34,305 bases of DNA from JAPHTQ01 sp050287105 (GCA_050287105.1 JBNKBG010000021.1:1-34305); one strand, 5' to 3'; shown: positions 17,767 through 26,006, counted from the stretch's first letter. The notes: a model not told the origin generated them from the letters alone. Made by a program: numbers and translations.

Positions 17767-17780
17767 GAAAATCTTTTCAA
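17765..17780. promoter_or_regulatory. Operator-like inverted repeat at the promoter start site
   Basis: TTGAAAA-TC-TTTTCAA is a perfect 7+7 palindrome overlapping the end of the -10 and the expected transcription start of the promoter at 17738-17766. Position suggests a repressor site; the regulator is unknown. Confidence 0.45.
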
Positions 17781-17804
17781 TTCAGAGTCACCACATTGTC
17801 TCTA

Positions 17805-18113
17805 ATGACTTCATTTCAAACGCATTTTTCAGCTAAACGCATGATAGCTCTCGCGCTGTTGTTATTGCTCGGTGCATGCGCGGTGATGCCACCGGTGCAG
17901 GAGATGAGTGATGCACGTCAGGCGATCAAAGCTGCACACGAAGCGAAAGCCGATCAATATGCGCCACAAAAATTGCGCAGCGCAGAGGACTCAATGGAAC
18001 TTGCAACAAGGACACTTGAGCAGGGTGAGTACGAAGCGGCGAGAATGGCTGCCAGTGTAGCGAAGGTCCTGGCGATCAAGGCGCGTGACGAGGCAATCGC
18101 TGCGGCACCATGA
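17805..18113 (+). CDS. DUF4398-type small lipoprotein
   Basis: A small exported protein of about 102 residues with a lipoprotein signal (ALALLLLLGAC, Cys near residue 25) and a helical Ala/Glu/Lys-rich body with two helix-turn-helix-like units (YAPQKLRSAEDSMELATRTLEQGEYEAARMAASVAK), the DUF4398 pattern. ATG 17805 is chosen; a TTG at 17796 and an ATG at 17841 are alternatives and all keep the lipobox. It shares its body plan with the next gene, which adds a LysM domain. Likely outer-membrane anchored; function unknown. Confidence 0.72.
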   Translation: MTSFQTHFSAKRMIALALLLLLGACAVMPPVQEMSDARQAIKAAHEAKADQYAPQKLRSAEDSMELATRTLEQGEYEAARMAASVAKVLAIKARDEAIAAAP

Positions 18114-18158
18114 AAACAGGAGCCAGTCTAGTTGCGGAGTCTGTCACACTCTAACTCC

Positions 18159-18187
18159 TTGACGCTTATATAGCTGGGTGCTAACGT
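18159..18187 (+). promoter_or_regulatory. Promoter for the LysM lipoprotein gene
   Basis: TTGACG (18159-18164), a 17-base spacer and TAACGT (18182-18187) lie about 70 bases before the start at 18255. The -35 matches five of six consensus bases, the -10 three of six. Confidence 0.5.
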
Positions 18188-18254
18188 GGTCGCAGCATGA
18201 ACGTGTAGTTTTTAGCGTGTTAATTAAGAAACGACAACGGCGGAGTGTCTCTTC

Positions 18255-18836
18255 ATGAAACTGTTCAATGGTATGAAATTTATGGCGCTTATCGCGATTG
18301 TATTAAGTCTCGCGGTAGGTTGTGCAAGTACTCCGGAAGGAGAAGATCCAGTAGCCATGGCACAAGCAGCTATTGCCGATGCAAAGGCCGCTAATGAAGA
18401 GGCCAAAGCTGCTGGTGCTGAGTGGCGTGATACCGATGCACTGATTCAAGAGGCCGAAGCGGCACTTGAAGCTGGTGATACCGGTAAAGCGATTCAGCTG
18501 GCCGAGCAAGCTCGTCGTCAGGCGGAGAATGCTCTTGCACAAATGCGTGACCAGCAGAATGCGATGGGTCAATACACCGTGGTAGCGGGTGACAATCTCT
18601 GGAATATTTCCGGTAAGAGCGAAGTTTACGGTAACCCGTATCAGTGGCCGCTGATTTACAAGGCCAACCGCGACAAGATCAAGGACGCTGACCTGATCTA
18701 TCCCGGTCAGGAGTTCGACATCGACCAGTCTGCTTCTGCTTCTGATATCGATGCAGCAGTGAACCATGCCAAGACTCGTGGTGCCTGGTCACTGGGTGCT
18801 GCTGAAGAGTCAGACATGGCGTACCTGAATCGGTAA
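18255..18836 (+). CDS. DUF4398 and LysM domain lipoprotein
   Basis: A 193-residue envelope protein. Lipobox LAVGC puts the lipidated Cys at residue 23. An Ala/Glu-rich helical DUF4398-like segment (about 32-100) is followed by a LysM domain (about 106-156: YTVVAGDNLWNISGKSEVYG, then YQWPLIYKANRDKI and LIYPGQEFDI), which binds glycan chains of peptidoglycan. The C-terminal 35 residues are Ala/Ser/Asp-rich. GGAG precedes the ATG by about ten bases. It has its own promoter and a strong terminator, so it is likely an abundant single-gene transcript tethering outer membrane and cell wall. Confidence 0.85.
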   Translation: MKLFNGMKFMALIAIVLSLAVGCASTPEGEDPVAMAQAAIADAKAANEEAKAAGAEWRDTDALIQEAEAALEAGDTGKAIQLAEQARRQAENALAQMRDQQNAMGQYTVVAGDNLWNISGKSEVYGNPYQWPLIYKANRDKIKDADLIYPGQEFDIDQSASASDIDAAVNHAKTRGAWSLGAAEESDMAYLNR

Positions 18837-18862
18837 GCTTCATTACTGAAAAGCAGTAATCT

Positions 18863-18893
18863 GAAAGGGGCTCTTGCAGAGCCCCTTTCTTTC
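18863..18893 (+). terminator. Intrinsic terminator after LysM lipoprotein gene
   Basis: A 12-bp stem, GAAAGGGGCTCT (18863-18874) with AGAGCCCCTTTC (18878-18889), three-base loop TGC, followed by a T-rich tail. It lies 26 bases after the stop. Confidence 0.9.
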
Positions 18894-18933
18894 GTCAGGA
18901 GTATGAGGTAGCAGCGTTTTTGTGGGGCAGGGT

Positions 18934-19476
18934 ATGAAAAAAATTGAAAGTATCTTTGAAGGGTTTATGTGGAATAGCCGCTTTGTGGTGATCTTTGCGG
19001 TCATCGCCAGCCTGCTATCTGCCTTTGCCATGTTCTTTATGACGACGGTGGATGCTATCTATATGTGGAGTCATCTACTGGAGTACGCCTCTCCCGCGAT
19101 GGATGCCACGGCACGCATGGCCCTGCGCAGCAGTACCATCACCCATGTAGTCGAGATCGTAGATGGTTATCTTCTGGCGACGGTGTTACTGATCTTTGCC
19201 CTTGGTCTGTATGAATTGTTTATCAGCAAGATCGATATGGCAGAAGGCACCGAGACATCATCAAACGTTATGCTGATCAACAGTCTTGATGATCTGAAGG
19301 CGCGTCTGGCGAAGGTGATTCTAATGATTCTCATCGTCAAGTTCTTCGAGCATGCGATCAGTCTCAGCTTCAATACAGCGATTGACCTGTTGTCACTTTC
19401 CGGAGGTATCGCCCTGATCGGTCTGGCACTCTATCTCTCTCATGCAGGCGATCATCCTTCATCGAAAAAGCATTAA
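18934..19476 (+). CDS. UPF0114 (YqhA-like) membrane protein
   Basis: A 180-residue integral membrane protein of the UPF0114/YqhA family, function unknown. Hydrophobic helices at about 15-37, 67-90, 120-140 and 148-165; conserved family features include SRFVVIFAVIASLLSAFAMF near the start, and VDGYLLATVLLIFALGLYELFISKID in the middle (shown in part of the helix). ATG 18934 follows GGGGCAGGG; a GTG at 18922 is less likely. The family is about 165 residues long, so length is ordinary. Confidence 0.82.
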   Translation: MKKIESIFEGFMWNSRFVVIFAVIASLLSAFAMFFMTTVDAIYMWSHLLEYASPAMDATARMALRSSTITHVVEIVDGYLLATVLLIFALGLYELFISKIDMAEGTETSSNVMLINSLDDLKARLAKVILMILIVKFFEHAISLSFNTAIDLLSLSGGIALIGLALYLSHAGDHPSSKKH

Positions 19477-19514
19477 TTGGCGTTCATCCCTTGAATACAC
19501 GGTATGTTAATAAA

Positions 19515-19991
19515 ATGTTAAGGGTTATCGGCGCAGTATCTTTGCTACTCTGCGTAATGTTACTTCCTGACACGCTTGTGGCTGCCAACAACGAGCAACG
19601 CTTCATTGATATCAATGGCGCAGCGGTTGATCTACAGAGCTATCGTGGTAAATGGGTTGTGGTCAATTATTGGGCGACTTGGTGTCCTCCCTGTCAGGAG
19701 GAGATACCGGAACTGGTGCTTTTCCATGAAAATCATAAGGACCGCGATGCGGTGGTTGTTGGCATCAGTATGGAAGAGACCCCGCTGGCAGCATTGAGCC
19801 GGTTTGTGGAAGAGAATATGATGAGCTATCCGATAATACCGATGCGCAGTGATATGCCGATGATTGGAAATGTTCCCGGACTGCCGACAACTTATATGAT
19901 TGACCCGGCAGGCAGTATCGTAGCGAAGAAGGTGGGACAGGTCACCACGGAAATGCTTGAAAGCTTTATAAAGAAAAATAGCAAAAATTAG
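19515..19991 (+). CDS. TlpA-like periplasmic thioredoxin
   Basis: A thiol-disulfide protein with signal peptide (MLRVIGAVSLLLCVMLLPDTLVAAN) and thioredoxin fold. The active site is YWATWCPPCQEEIPEL (WCPPC, near residue 58 from this start), and the cis-proline loop GLPTTYMIDPAG is intact. Such TlpA/ResA-type proteins reduce disulfides in exported proteins, often for cytochrome c or copper-site maturation. The frame also has a TTG start at 19491 (eight more residues); neither start has a clear ribosome site. It is followed 41 bases later by a second thioredoxin-fold gene. Confidence 0.85.
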   Translation: MLRVIGAVSLLLCVMLLPDTLVAANNEQRFIDINGAAVDLQSYRGKWVVVNYWATWCPPCQEEIPELVLFHENHKDRDAVVVGISMEETPLAALSRFVEENMMSYPIIPMRSDMPMIGNVPGLPTTYMIDPAGSIVAKKVGQVTTEMLESFIKKNSKN

Positions 19992-20032
19992 CACCAGAAT
20001 ATCTGGGAACCACACCCCCTGGAGGAATGTCA

Positions 20033-20566
20033 ATGCAAAAATTAATCAGCGTTGCCCTCTTTGCCGCACTCACTCTGTTAGCCACGACGGCGGTGGCAGT
20101 AGAGGGTTCTCGCGATCCCCACACCTATTTCTTTAATGAAACCTTCGGTGATTTTTCCGAAGAGTTACAGAATGCCCGTGATGCCAACAAGAAGGGCATC
20201 ATGATTTTTTTCGAGATGGATGAATGCCCGTTCTGTCACTGGATGAAAATCAATGTACTGAACCGTCCGGATATCCAGAACTACTATCGTGAAAACTTTC
20301 TGATTTTTACGGTGGACATTGAAGGTGATGTGCAGATTACCGATTTCAGTGGTAAGGCAATGAGCCAGAAGGACTTCGCCTTTAAGGAGTTCCGCGTGCG
20401 TGCCACACCGATGCTCGCGTTTTTTGATCTGGATGGAAAGTTGGTGCACCGACATACGGGGAGAACCAGTGATGCCGCTGAGTTCATGTTAATGGGACGC
20501 TTTGTGGCTGAGGGAAAGTACAAGGAAACGAAATTTGCCCGTTACAAGCGTGAGCAGAGAAAGTAA
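20033..20566 (+). CDS. SoxW-like thioredoxin-fold exported protein
   Basis: A 177-residue secreted protein: signal peptide (residues 1-22), then a thioredoxin fold with CPFC at 65-68 (FFEMDECPFCHWMKINVLN), an inserted segment around 85-115, and the cis-Pro RATPMLAFFDLDG. It resembles SoxW and related thioredoxins tied to sulfur oxidation or to DsbD-like reductant relay; no sox genes are in the window. GGAGG at 20021-20025 is seven bases before ATG 20033, which is therefore preferred to ATG 20027. Likely cotranscribed with the TlpA-like gene. Confidence 0.8.
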   Translation: MQKLISVALFAALTLLATTAVAVEGSRDPHTYFFNETFGDFSEELQNARDANKKGIMIFFEMDECPFCHWMKINVLNRPDIQNYYRENFLIFTVDIEGDVQITDFSGKAMSQKDFAFKEFRVRATPMLAFFDLDGKLVHRHTGRTSDAAEFMLMGRFVAEGKYKETKFARYKREQRK

Positions 20567-20582
20567 GCCTGAGTCATCACGG

Positions 20583-21908
20583 ATGAGTTCGGCTACGCGA
20601 TGTCATCTGCTATGGCTGCCGTTGTTGCTGGCGGGGAGTGTTATGGCGGTCGAGCCATTACCCGAACCGTTGACACTGGAATACGCCCTGTCGCTTGCCG
20701 AAGCAACTCACCCGGATCTATTGTTACAGCGCTCCGCGCTGGCACGCACTGAAGCAGAGCTGCAGGGTGCCGAGGCCGATACAGCCGTTTCACTTAGTAT
20801 AGAGGGACGCGCACGCTGGATTCAGCCACCCGATATCGCTCCCGAAAATGATGTTACCGACGACCACAAAGTCAGTCTGTTTCTGCGTAAACCCCTCTAC
20901 GACTTTGGTCAATCTTCTTCGCGTTATCAGGCTGCGTTACAGGCCAATCTTGGTTCAGAACAACGATACCAGGCGTTGTTGCTGCAACGCCGCGTCACTA
21001 TCATGCGTAGTTATTTTGATGTACTCCTGGCTGATATGGAGTTTGCGCGGGACAATGAGGCATTGGCAACAGCCTTTATTGCTTTTGATCGTTTACGGAC
21101 CCGCCAGGAATTGGGTCAGGCATCGGATATTGCGGTTGCGGAGCTGGAAAGCGCCTATCAGCGGGCGCGTATTCAACTCAATTTAAGTGAAACACGCCAG
21201 CGGGCCACGCGGGCGAGACTTGCGAATGTGCTTGGACATCCGGGTATGCTCTCTTCTGAGTTGAGTCGGCCGATGTTGGACTACCATACACGCACACTTC
21301 CCGATTATGAAAAATTGCTGGGCCAGGCGATGACGCTCAGTCCGCGACTGAAAGCATTGCAGGCCGAATTGACGGCAACCCAGCAACGTCTTGAGGCGGC
21401 GCGGGCCAGTGGCCGACCGCGTCTGGATGCGGAGTTGGAGGCCTCAGATTACAGTCGCGAGCTGGGGAGTAGTGACCATTGGCGTGCCGGGATAAATTTG
21501 AGTGTGCCGCTCTATACTGGCGGCAGGGTCGACGCGGTTGAGGCGCAACAGCAGGCAGAGCTCTATCGGATTCAGGCCACTCTGGAACAGGTACGATACG
21601 ATTTGCGGCAACAAGTGCTGGATCTGTGGCTTGAACTGAATACCCTCAAGTTACGTCGTGAGGGTGCCAGTACACAGCAGGATTTTCGTGAGCTCTATCT
21701 CGACCAGAGTCGAGCCAACTACGAAATGGAGTTCAAGTCGGATCTTGGTGATGCCATGGTGCGTCTTTCTGAAGCCCAACTGGAGTTGGCAAAAAACAAT
21801 TTTGATTTCGCTATCGCCTGGGAACAACTGGCAGCGTTGGTTGGTGCACCGATAAACGAAATCACCGCCAATACTCCCCCGGCGGAGAGCCCGCAAAGGA
21901 GCGAATAG
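20583..21908 (+). CDS. TolC-family outer-membrane efflux protein
   Basis: A 441-residue outer-membrane factor of the TolC/OEP family, which forms trimeric channels for efflux or type I secretion. A signal peptide (about 1-22, ending SVMAVEP) is followed by two long helical OEP repeats: LTLEYALSLAEATHPDLL, TEAELQGAEADTAVSLS, then LFLRKPLYDFGQSSSRYQAAL; and in the second half LSVPLYTGGRVDAVEAQQQAEL, with typical ALVGAP near the end. ATG 20583 is chosen because the frame upstream (to 20502) overlaps the thioredoxin gene. It abuts the adaptor gene with no gap. Confidence 0.88.
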   Translation: MSSATRCHLLWLPLLLAGSVMAVEPLPEPLTLEYALSLAEATHPDLLLQRSALARTEAELQGAEADTAVSLSIEGRARWIQPPDIAPENDVTDDHKVSLFLRKPLYDFGQSSSRYQAALQANLGSEQRYQALLLQRRVTIMRSYFDVLLADMEFARDNEALATAFIAFDRLRTRQELGQASDIAVAELESAYQRARIQLNLSETRQRATRARLANVLGHPGMLSSELSRPMLDYHTRTLPDYEKLLGQAMTLSPRLKALQAELTATQQRLEAARASGRPRLDAELEASDYSRELGSSDHWRAGINLSVPLYTGGRVDAVEAQQQAELYRIQATLEQVRYDLRQQVLDLWLELNTLKLRREGASTQQDFRELYLDQSRANYEMEFKSDLGDAMVRLSEAQLELAKNNFDFAIAWEQLAALVGAPINEITANTPPAESPQRSE

Positions 21909-22679
21909 ATGAGAACCGGTGCTAAAAGCTGTCTGCTGATCTGCATGTTATTTTGCTCAACGGCTGTATCCGCCGGTTGGGATGGAACACTCGACTGGGC
22001 GCGACGCACTGAGATGAGCACTACGGCGAATGGAGTGGTCGCCAGGGTGTTGGTACGAGCTGGTGAGCGGGTCAAGGAGAATACCGTATTGCTGCAACTG
22101 GAACAGACAACCCTGAAAGCCAGGGTAGAGCAGACCAGGGCGGTATTACATCACGCCACTTTACTGCGAGAAGAGGCCGAGCGTGAACTCAATCGTTCGC
22201 AGGAACTGTATGATCGTACATTGCTGGCGGACCATGATCTCAAGCTTGCTCAGCTAGCGTTTGCCGAAGCCGATGCCACCTACCAACGTGGTCGTGCCGA
22301 CTTGCAGGCAGCGGAAGATGAGTTGGATGACAGTGAACTCCATGCACCGTTCGACGCCATCGTGCTGGATCGTCGAGTGCAACCAGCACAGACGGTAGCT
22401 AACCAGCTGCGCGTTGAGCCACAGATAGTAGTGGCCTCCGCAAAAGAGATGTTGGTTAGGTTTGTTGTCCAGGCTGATGAACTGGCGGAATTGTCTCCGG
22501 GTACAAAAGTGGGCGTGACGTGTGAAGGCGAGCGCTATCAGGGTGTGATCGAATCCGTTCGTCTGGATGCGAGCGGTGGCTATGGTAGTTCCTCCGCCAA
22601 AGGTTTTACGGTGGAGGTGCTGTTCCCTGTCGATAAGTCGCTGCTTCCCGGAACTGCGGCGAGCGTTATGCTGCCGTGA
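21909..22679 (+). CDS. Efflux periplasmic adaptor (membrane-fusion protein), short form
   Basis: A 256-residue membrane-fusion protein (HlyD/AcrA family) that would connect the adjacent TolC-type channel to an inner-membrane pump. A cleavable-looking signal peptide (about 1-22) is followed by half a lipoyl domain (ANGVVARVLVRAGERVKENTVLLQLE), a coiled-coil hairpin (about 60-125), the second lipoyl half (ELHAPFDAIVLDRRVQPAQTV) and a beta-barrel domain ending near TAASVMLP. It is shorter than typical RND adaptors (about 350-400), lacking the membrane-proximal domain. AAGGAG is six bases before the ATG. No pump gene follows. Confidence 0.85.
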   Translation: MRTGAKSCLLICMLFCSTAVSAGWDGTLDWARRTEMSTTANGVVARVLVRAGERVKENTVLLQLEQTTLKARVEQTRAVLHHATLLREEAERELNRSQELYDRTLLADHDLKLAQLAFAEADATYQRGRADLQAAEDELDDSELHAPFDAIVLDRRVQPAQTVANQLRVEPQIVVASAKEMLVRFVVQADELAELSPGTKVGVTCEGERYQGVIESVRLDASGGYGSSSAKGFTVEVLFPVDKSLLPGTAASVMLP

Positions 22680-22951
22680 GTGCCTGCATACGTTGTTACG
22701 TATCCGGGCGTGTGCAAGGCGTCTGGTTTCGCGGGTCGACAAAACGCCAGGCAGAGCAGTTAGGCGTGACAGGTTACGCCAGGAACCTGCCGGACGGTCG
22801 CGTGGAAGTACTGGCCTGTGGTGAAGCCGATGCACTGGGGAGTTTGGCCAAGTGGTTATGGCAGGGGCCACCAGCGGCAGAGGTGACGGATGTAGCGTGT
22901 GCAGGGAGCGAGGTACCGCAACCGCGACCTGAGATATTTACGACGAACTGA
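22676..22951 (+). CDS. acyP: Acylphosphatase
   Basis: A 91-residue cytosolic enzyme that hydrolyses acyl phosphates. The family signature is complete: YVSGRVQGVWFRGSTKRQAE, with the phosphate-binding loop and catalytic Arg, and GYARNLPDGRVEV, with the catalytic Asn. GTG 22676 overlaps the adaptor stop by four bases (GTGA), so it is translationally coupled to the efflux genes, although no functional link is obvious. Confidence 0.93.
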   Translation: MSACIRCYVSGRVQGVWFRGSTKRQAEQLGVTGYARNLPDGRVEVLACGEADALGSLAKWLWQGPPAAEVTDVACAGSEVPQPRPEIFTTN

Positions 22952-22952
22952 T

Positions 22953-23522
22953 TTAGCGATACCAACGGGTGCGCAGCGCGGAATAGACCAGATTGGGATA
23001 TTTAAAACTGTTGAGACTACCGTTGTAGCGCGCCAGAGCCCGAGTGCGGTTACCTTTCTCCTTATCCAGGTAGTAGCGCAGAATGGTGCAGCCAAAACGC
23101 AGATTGGTTTCGATGTTGAACAGGTTTGCATCAGGCTGCTTAAGTTCCTTTAGCCAGAATGGCATCACCTGCATCAGGCCCCGTGCCCCGGCGTTGGAGA
23201 TGGCAAAGCGATCGAAATTGCTCTCGACCTGGATCACTGCCAGCACAAGTTCTACCGGAAGCTTGGAGCGACTTGCTTCAGCGTGGATATGGCGCAGCAT
23301 ATTCAGCCGCTTATTTTCGTTGGGGATGGTGTCACTGAGCCGTTTTGACATATCAGTCAGCCAGACTTCGGCATCATAGCGATCGGCAAAACTCTCATGC
23401 TCCGCCAGGGCCTGAATCAGACGCTGTTTGAGCATAGGATCAACCACCTGCTCTGCGCGAGCCGGTACCTGCCAGGCAAGGCTGGCTAGCAGGCAGAGCA
23501 TAATGACGGGTTGACGAGACAT
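22953..23522 (-). CDS. Lytic transglycosylase (SLT domain)
   Basis: A 189-residue periplasmic enzyme predicted to cleave peptidoglycan glycan strands with 1,6-anhydro product formation. Signal peptide at 1-23 (ending VPARA), a helical lead-in (about 24-85), then the SLT core: LAVIQVESNFDRFAISNAGA with the catalytic Glu in ES, GARGLMQVMPFW, and NIETNLRFGCTILRYYLDKE plus ALARYNGS. This is the MltC/Slt-type (family 1) layout. The gene is convergent with acylphosphatase (one base apart) and divergent from the rhombosortase gene (56-base gap). Confidence 0.9.
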   Translation of the reverse strand: MSRQPVIMLCLLASLAWQVPARAEQVVDPMLKQRLIQALAEHESFADRYDAEVWLTDMSKRLSDTIPNENKRLNMLRHIHAEASRSKLPVELVLAVIQVESNFDRFAISNAGARGLMQVMPFWLKELKQPDANLFNIETNLRFGCTILRYYLDKEKGNRTRALARYNGSLNSFKYPNLVYSALRTRWYR

Positions 23523-23578
23523 CCGCTTTTATCCATGACACGATCGAACAGGTAAATCTTTGCCGTTTGGGAGAGCTA

Positions 23579-24187
23579 ATGCAAGTTTTTTGGCGACTGA
23601 TTGCGACGGGTTGGGGTTTGCCTCTACTGCTGGCACTCTGTCTCATTCTCATCATGCTGGGAGGAGATAATGCTGCACAGTGGCTGCGCTATGATCGTTC
23701 GGCGATCATGGAAGGTGAATATTGGCGCCTGTTGACAGCCCATCTTACCCATCTTGGCTGGTCGCATCTGCTACTGAATCTTGCGGGATTATTTCTGCTT
23801 TGGGCCCTCGTGGGCGACCGGTTGAATAGCACAGGCTGGCTGTTACTTATGTTTTTCTCCGCGTTATCGATCTGTGCCGGATTGTGGCTGTTCGATCCGC
23901 AGCTGCGCTGGTACGTCGGTCTCTCAGGTGTATTGCACGGGGTGTTGCTGGGTGGTGCGTTACTGCTCGCCCTGAGTGGTAGTCGTGAAGGGATCTATTT
24001 GATCCTCATTACTGCGGGCAAGCTGTTGTGGGAGCAACTGATGGGACCCATGCCCGGCAGCGAAGTGACTGCCGGTGGCAAGGTTATCGTCAATGCCCAT
24101 CTCTACGGGGCGTTAAGTGGTGGTGTGGTCGTGATGTTGCTATGGTCCCGACGGGAGTGGCGACAGCACGTTATCCGAAATTCCTAG
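23579..24187 (+). CDS. rrtA: Rhombosortase (rhomboid-family GlyGly-CTERM protease)
   Basis: A 202-residue intramembrane serine protease of the rhomboid superfamily. The catalytic Ser is in GLSGVLHG (Ser about 116) and the His in NAHLYGALSGG (His about 174); WRLLTAHLTHLGWSHLLLNLAGL is the conserved helix-2 region. Compactness and the GLSGVLHG form match rhombosortases, which process proteins bearing a C-terminal GlyGly-CTERM tail for surface attachment or type II secretion. ATG 23579 is preferred (GGGAGAG just before it) over TTG 23567. No GlyGly-CTERM substrate is in the window. Its stop overlaps the convergent proS stop. Confidence 0.85.
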   Translation: MQVFWRLIATGWGLPLLLALCLILIMLGGDNAAQWLRYDRSAIMEGEYWRLLTAHLTHLGWSHLLLNLAGLFLLWALVGDRLNSTGWLLLMFFSALSICAGLWLFDPQLRWYVGLSGVLHGVLLGGALLLALSGSREGIYLILITAGKLLWEQLMGPMPGSEVTAGGKVIVNAHLYGALSGGVVVMLLWSRREWRQHVIRNS

Positions 24188-25905
24188 TCGATCTTTTCCC
24201 GCAACGCCTGGAGTAGTCCATCCAACGGCAGGTTTACACTCTCCGTATCGCGACGACCTTTATACTCCACACAACCTTCGTTCAGTGCGCGTTCGCCGAT
24301 AACGATACGGTGCGGGATACCGATCAGTTCCATGTTGGCAAACATCACCCCAGCGCGTTCATTGCGATCGTCGAACAGTACTTCATAACCGGCTTCGGTT
24401 AATTCGTTATATAGGTGCTCGGCAGTTTCACGCACTGCATCAGATTTCTGCATGTTCATGGGCAGGAGGGCGATCTGGAACGGGGCGATGGGAGTAGGCC
24501 AGATGATCCCCTTATCATCATGGTTCTGTTCGATAGCGGCGGCGACAACGCGGGAGACGCCGATGCCGTAGCAGCCCATGGTCATTACCTTGGCCTTGCC
24601 GTTTTCGTCCAGTACCGTCGCCTTCATCGCCTCACTGTATTTATTCCCCAGTTGGAAGATGTGTCCCACTTCGATGCCGCGCTTGATAGTGAGGGTTCCT
24701 TTACCGTCGGGACTGGCGTCACCTTCAACCACATTGCGCAGGTCGGCGGTTTGTGGCTCCGGCAGGTCGCGTCCCCAGTTGACCCCGCTGAGGTGTTTGC
24801 CGTCTTCATTGGCACCGCAGACGAAGTCGGACTGATGCGCCGCGTCACGGTCAGCAATCAATGGGATCTTGAGTCCCACTGGACCGATGGAGCCAGGGTT
24901 GCAGCCGATGGCTGCGAGTATTTCTTCATCACTGGCGAGAGTCAGCGGGCTAAAGACGCCAGGCAGGTTGGCCGCCTTGATCTCGTTCAGTTCGTGATCA
25001 CCACGTAGAGCCAGGGCAACCACTCCTTCGGCTTCGCCCTCGTTGTTGGCACCGAGTACCACCAGAGTTTTCATTGTCTGCTGCGGTGAAATCTTGAGAA
25101 AGGTGGAGACTTCCTCAATGCTGCGTTGGTCAGGTGTGTCCACCATTGTCATGGTTGCGGTGGCATCAGGGCGTGGGCCCTGTGGCGCCAGCGCCTCGGC
25201 CTTCTCCACGTTAGCCGCATAGTCGCTGTCGCTGGAGAAGGCGATGGCATCCTCGCCTGAGTCGGCCATGACGTGGAACTCATGGGAGCCACTGCCGCCG
25301 ATGGCACCGGTGTCGGCCAGTACCGGACGGAAATCAAGGCCAAGACGGGTGAAGATGCGAGTATAGGTGTCGTGCATCACCTGGTAAGTCTGTTGCAGCG
25401 AGGCGTCGTCTAGGTGGAAGGAGTAGGCGTCCTTCATCAGGAATTCGCGGGCGCGCATCACACCGAAGCGGGGACGGCGCTCGTCACGGAATTTGGTCTG
25501 GATCTGATAGAAGTTGGCGGGAAGCTGTTTGTAGCTCTGCAACTCGTTACGGATCAGATCGGTGATGATCTCTTCGTGGGTTGGACCGAAGCAGAATTCA
25601 CGGTTGTGGCGGTCAGTCATGCGTAACATCTCCGCTCCCATGACATCCCAACGGCCCGACTCCTGCCACAGTTCGGCCGGTTGCACCGCCGGCATCAGTA
25701 CCTCCTGAGCACCTGCGCGATCCATCTCCTCGCGTACGATCTTTTCCACCTTACGCAATACCCGAAGCCCCAGCGGTAGCCAGGTGTAGAGTCCGGCCGC
25801 AAGCTTGCGGATCATACCGGCACGCAGCATCAACTGGTGGCTGACGATCTCGGCGTCAGAGGGTGTTTCTTTGAGGGTGGCGATCAGGTATTGAGAGGCG
25901 CGCAT
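24184..25905 (-). CDS. proS: ProS, prolyl-tRNA synthetase
   Basis: Class II synthetase charging tRNA-Pro, 573 residues as in E. coli (572). Motif 1 region GLYTWLPLGLRVLRKVEKIVREE, motif 2 FRDERRPRFGVMRAREFLMKD, the editing (INS) domain about 225-405 with VDTPDQRSIEEVSTFL and the later GVNWGRDLPEPQTADLRNV, motif 3 MGCYGIGVSRVVAAAIEQNHD and an anticodon-binding domain at the C-terminus (VLFDDRNERAGVMFANMELIG). The bacterial type with INS domain is complete. ATG 25905 gives the canonical MRASQYLIATLKETP start. Confidence 0.97.
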   Translation of the reverse strand: MRASQYLIATLKETPSDAEIVSHQLMLRAGMIRKLAAGLYTWLPLGLRVLRKVEKIVREEMDRAGAQEVLMPAVQPAELWQESGRWDVMGAEMLRMTDRHNREFCFGPTHEEIITDLIRNELQSYKQLPANFYQIQTKFRDERRPRFGVMRAREFLMKDAYSFHLDDASLQQTYQVMHDTYTRIFTRLGLDFRPVLADTGAIGGSGSHEFHVMADSGEDAIAFSSDSDYAANVEKAEALAPQGPRPDATATMTMVDTPDQRSIEEVSTFLKISPQQTMKTLVVLGANNEGEAEGVVALALRGDHELNEIKAANLPGVFSPLTLASDEEILAAIGCNPGSIGPVGLKIPLIADRDAAHQSDFVCGANEDGKHLSGVNWGRDLPEPQTADLRNVVEGDASPDGKGTLTIKRGIEVGHIFQLGNKYSEAMKATVLDENGKAKVMTMGCYGIGVSRVVAAAIEQNHDDKGIIWPTPIAPFQIALLPMNMQKSDAVRETAEHLYNELTEAGYEVLFDDRNERAGVMFANMELIGIPHRIVIGERALNEGCVEYKGRRDTESVNLPLDGLLQALREKID

Positions 25906-26006
25906 AAGGGTTTAGTGTCCAGTTCGGTGCAAGTAGCGAAAGGCGACATTGTAGACAAAGCAGCCCCCGCCAGTACAGCGCGCGCGGACATGTAAATGGA
26001 GCAGAA

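Noticed and set aside
25948..25953. TACAAT -10-like element upstream of proS (minus strand)
   Set aside because: The -10 is good but no acceptable -35 lies 16-18 bases upstream, so it was not listed as a promoter.
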